Below, one piece after another: positions 61,956 through 64,000 of a stretch of DNA of 64,000 nt. Position numbers and translations under genes: made by a program. This DNA comes from Methanoculleus methanifontis (GTDB lineage: Archaea; Halobacteriota; Methanomicrobia; Methanomicrobiales; Methanoculleaceae). Under the pieces are notes generated by a model, which was not told where the DNA came from, did not search any database, and saw only the letters and a list, made by a program, of their open reading frames with translations. The DNA is taken from contig NZ_VCYI01000005.1 in assembly GCF_030464365.1 (NCBI RefSeq), forward strand, positions 94,658-158,657, read 5' to 3'. The first letter of the stretch is position 1, and each line of letters starts with the position of its first letter.

Positions 61956-61978
61956 GGGGGTGCCGCGGCTGCACCCCC
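61956..61978. other. GC-rich stem-loop between msvR and fwd genes
   Basis: GGGGGTGC (61956-61963) and GCACCCCC (61971-61978) form an 8-bp perfect stem with a 7-nt loop. It lies at the junction before the fwdD-like fragment and may be a recombination scar, an RNA element or a terminator. Confidence 0.45.
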
Positions 61979-62040
61979 CCGGAAAAACCTGCAAGACCGG
62001 CCTCGTCCGGGGTGAAAGAACCGCTCACGCCGGATCCTCG

Positions 62041-62142
62041 ATGTGGGTGCCAACGCTTAAAGGCACACCTGTTGAGGTGGAGGTCGCCCGGAACGAACCC
62101 ATCCCCCGACCCACCGAACCGGTGCGCAAGGTACAGGGGTGA
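62041..62142 (+). pseudogene. Probable C-terminal remnant of formylmethanofuran dehydrogenase subunit D (fwdD)
   Basis: A frame of 33 codons ends 6 bp before fwdB, the spacing expected for an upstream operon gene. Its product, WVPTLKGTPVEVEVARNEPI followed by a basic/Pro-rich tail, resembles the end of FwdD, the molybdopterin-dinucleotide-binding subunit, which closes with a YKGVPVEVE-type strand. Upstream codons do not resemble the rest of FwdD (about 130 residues), so the gene seems cut near 62040. The match is from memory of the family; a short real gene is the alternative. Confidence 0.4.
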
Positions 62143-62148
62143 ACTCAT

Positions 62149-63462
62149 ATGACGAAGACTGTAACCGACGTAATCTGCCCGTTCTGCGGGACGCTCTGCG
62201 ATGACCTCGAAGTTGTCGTCAGCGATGACGGAAAGGAACTCCTCGAAGTCTACAACGCGTGCGCTATCGGCGCCGAGAAGTTTCTCCACTCCCAGGCAAA
62301 GGAAAGGATCACCCGCCCCCGCATGAGGCAGGAGGACGGGTCATGGAAGGAGATCTCCTACGACGAGGCGGTCGAGTATACCGCCAGGATGCTCACCGAC
62401 GCAAAGAAGCCCCTGATGTACGGCTGGAGCTCCACGAACTGCGAAGCGCAGTCCATTGGGTCAGAGATCGGTGAACTGGTCGGAGCGGTCATGGACAACA
62501 CGGCGACCGTCTGCCACGGGACATCCCTCATCGCGGTGCAGGATATCGGGATTCCGAGCTGCACACTCGGTGAGGTCAAGAACCGTGCCGACCGTATCCT
62601 CTTCTGGGGATGCAACCCGGCGCATGCCCATCCGCGGCACATGTCCCGCTACTCGATCTTCCCCCGCGGATTCTTCACCGGCAAGGGCCACACCGGCCGC
62701 AAGGTGATCGTCATCGACCCGCGTCCCACCGACACCGCCCGCATGGCGGACGTCCACCTGCAGGTCGAGCAGGGGCGCGACTATGAACTCCTCAATGCGC
62801 TCCGCGTGGCGTTCAAGGGCGAGCAGCTCCCTGACGTCGTCGCCGGCATTCCAAAGGAGCAGATCTACGAGGCCGCTGAGACGCTCAAGAGCGGCCGTTT
62901 CGCGATCATCTTCTTCGGCATGGGCGTGACCCAGTCGCTCGGGAAGAACCACAACATCGACGAGGCCATCGCGGTCACCCGTGACTTAAACGAGTACACG
63001 AAAGCAGCCATCATGCCGATGCGCGGGCACTACAACGTCACCGGCTCCGGCCAGGTCTGGGGCTGGCAGTTCGGGTTCCCCTACGCGGTGGACCTCTCCC
63101 GCGGATTCGCCCGCTACAACCCCGGCGAGACGACCTCCAACGACCTGCTCCGCAGGGACGAGGTGGACGCCGTCTTTGTCCTCGGCAGTGACCCCGGCGC
63201 GCACTTCCCGTTCAGCTCGGTCAAGAAGATCTACGACCGCCCGTCGGTCGTTATCGACCCCCACGAGACCCCGACCACCGAGGTCTGCAAGGTCCACGTC
63301 CCCGTCGCCTTCGTCGGCGTCGAGGTGGGCGGATGCGCATACCGGATGGACAACGTGCCGATTGAGACGAGAAAAGTCATCGAGCCCCCCGAGGGCGTGA
63401 TGACCGACGAGGAGTTCCTCGACCGCGTTCTGGAACGCGTCAGAGAGATCAAGAGTGAGTGA
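62149..63462 (+). CDS. fwdB: Formylmethanofuran dehydrogenase subunit B (catalytic Mo/W subunit)
   Basis: A 437-residue molybdopterin enzyme subunit that reduces CO2 to formate, the first step of methanogenesis. The 4Fe-4S cluster ligands are Cys10, Cys13, Cys17 and Cys38 (CPFCGTLC, NACAIG). Cys122 in TVCHGTS is the expected Mo/W ligand, Cys rather than selenocysteine. LFWGCNPAHAHPRH and GSGQVWGWQFGFPYAVD line the cofactor pocket. Tungsten versus molybdenum type cannot be decided by eye. It is followed 3 bp later by fwdA. Confidence 0.95.
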   Translation: MTKTVTDVICPFCGTLCDDLEVVVSDDGKELLEVYNACAIGAEKFLHSQAKERITRPRMRQEDGSWKEISYDEAVEYTARMLTDAKKPLMYGWSSTNCEAQSIGSEIGELVGAVMDNTATVCHGTSLIAVQDIGIPSCTLGEVKNRADRILFWGCNPAHAHPRHMSRYSIFPRGFFTGKGHTGRKVIVIDPRPTDTARMADVHLQVEQGRDYELLNALRVAFKGEQLPDVVAGIPKEQIYEAAETLKSGRFAIIFFGMGVTQSLGKNHNIDEAIAVTRDLNEYTKAAIMPMRGHYNVTGSGQVWGWQFGFPYAVDLSRGFARYNPGETTSNDLLRRDEVDAVFVLGSDPGAHFPFSSVKKIYDRPSVVIDPHETPTTEVCKVHVPVAFVGVEVGGCAYRMDNVPIETRKVIEPPEGVMTDEEFLDRVLERVREIKSE

Positions 63463-63465
63463 GCA

Positions 63466-64000
63466 ATGACAGAATATCTTATCAAGAACGGATTCGTCTT
63501 CGACCCGGTTCTCGGGATCAAGGGCGACAAAGCCGACGTCGCCATCAAGGACGGCAAGATCGTCGAGACGACGGCTCTCAGCAGCCCGAAGGTCATCGAT
63601 GCGGCGGAGAAGGCCGTCATGGCCGGCGGGGTCGATATCCACGCCCATGTCGCCGGTCCGAAAGTGAACATCGGCCGCAACTTCCGCCCCGAAGACAAAC
63701 TCTTCGGCTACAAGGCTAAAAACGGCATCGAGCGGATGCAGGGCGGATTCTCCGTCCCGACGACGATCCGGACCGGCTACAACTACGCCCGGATGGGTTA
63801 CACGACCGTGATGGAAGCGGCCATGCCGCCGCTCTACGCCCGGCACGTGCACGAAGAGATACGAGACACCCCAATCCTCGACCAGGGCGCTTACCCGGTC
63901 TTCGGGAACAACTGGTTCGTCCTCGAGTACCTCAAGAACCACGAGATCGAGAACACCGCCGCCTACATCGCCTGGCTCCTCAAGGCGACGAAGGGCTACG
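63466..64000 (+). CDS. fwdA: Formylmethanofuran dehydrogenase subunit A (3' partial)
   Basis: The first 178 codons of an amidohydrolase-like subunit normally about 570 residues long; the gene runs off the window. FwdA transfers the formate made by FwdB onto methanofuran at a binuclear metal centre. VDIHAHVAGPK supplies His59 and His61, the first metal pair, and GYTTVMEAAMPPLYARHVHEE follows. ATG 63466 is 3 bp after the fwdB stop. Confidence 0.95.
   Translation, partial: MTEYLIKNGFVFDPVLGIKGDKADVAIKDGKIVETTALSSPKVIDAAEKAVMAGGVDIHAHVAGPKVNIGRNFRPEDKLFGYKAKNGIERMQGGFSVPTTIRTGYNYARMGYTTVMEAAMPPLYARHVHEEIRDTPILDQGAYPVFGNNWFVLEYLKNHEIENTAAYIAWLLKATKGY

Overview
The window is archaeal and almost certainly from a high-GC hydrogenotrophic methanogen of the Methanomicrobiales, most like Methanoculleus. 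The evidence is formylmethanofuran dehydrogenase (fwdB, fwdA), MptE of methanopterin synthesis, an MsvR-type V4R regulator, archaeal ribosomal proteins (L11-L1-P0-L12, S3Ae, S15), archaeal FtsZ/SecE/Spt5, D-aminoacyl-tRNA deacylase DtdA, archaeal phosphoglycerate mutase, KEOPS Pcc1, tRNA genes without encoded CCA, and TATA-type promoters. Genes are dense, often coupled by ATGA or GTGA overlaps, on both strands.

Layout. 1-8.5 kb: 5'-truncated family II pyrophosphatase, a cluster of palindromic repeats, a two-gene unit (unknown protein plus Lpd-like flavoprotein), DNA polymerase IV with a PCNA-binding tail, a ClpP-like membrane protease, a lipoprotein, an HNH protein and a TPR protein. 8.5-18.7 kb: MerR/GyrI regulator behind a perfect 20-bp palindrome, GH13 glycosidase with a geranylgeranyl-reductase-like flavoprotein, radical SAM/HhH protein, two tandem PRC-barrel/DUF2795 paralogues, a B12-radical SAM enzyme and a zinc-ribbon protein. 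18.7-33 kb: ABC-2 exporter with a permease fused to a PrsW-like intramembrane protease, tRNA-Lys, RCK-DHH protein with mptE, another radical SAM/HhH protein, site-2 protease, single-domain PRC-barrel protein, Thg1-like protein and ileS.

33-43.3 kb: LOG-family protein, a coupled operon of a 60-residue protein and two MoeA proteins (one with a periplasmic-binding-like domain), dtdA-ftsZ-secE-spt5, and the L11-L1-P0-L12 operon. 43.3-45.7 kb: a lower-GC insert with a Schlafen/AlbA_2-type protein and a 10-bp-period tandem repeat. 45.7-57.9 kb: hypF, an operon of two HTH proteins and an archaeal Ski2-like helicase, a PAS protein with a phosphoacceptor-like segment but no ATPase domain, an MFS transporter, a methyltransferase/bactofilin-like pair, and apgM with an unknown helical protein. 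57.9-64 kb: rps15-recJ-pcc1-rps3ae operon, tRNA-Gly, and msvR divergent from fwdBA; the gap between them holds a near-perfect MsvR operator and what looks like the severed C-terminus of fwdD.

Three related MITE-like elements (about 150-260 bp, inverted ends containing GGGGATATCGCCA) and a second family of CTTCGCGGCTTCGCGTGAG-type palindromic repeats occupy most gene-free stretches. I found no CRISPR array, prophage or intact insertion sequence. The best candidates for undescribed biology are the msvR/fwd junction, the permease-protease exporter, the PRC/DUF2795 paralogues, the small protein-MoeA operon, and the helicase operon with two regulators.
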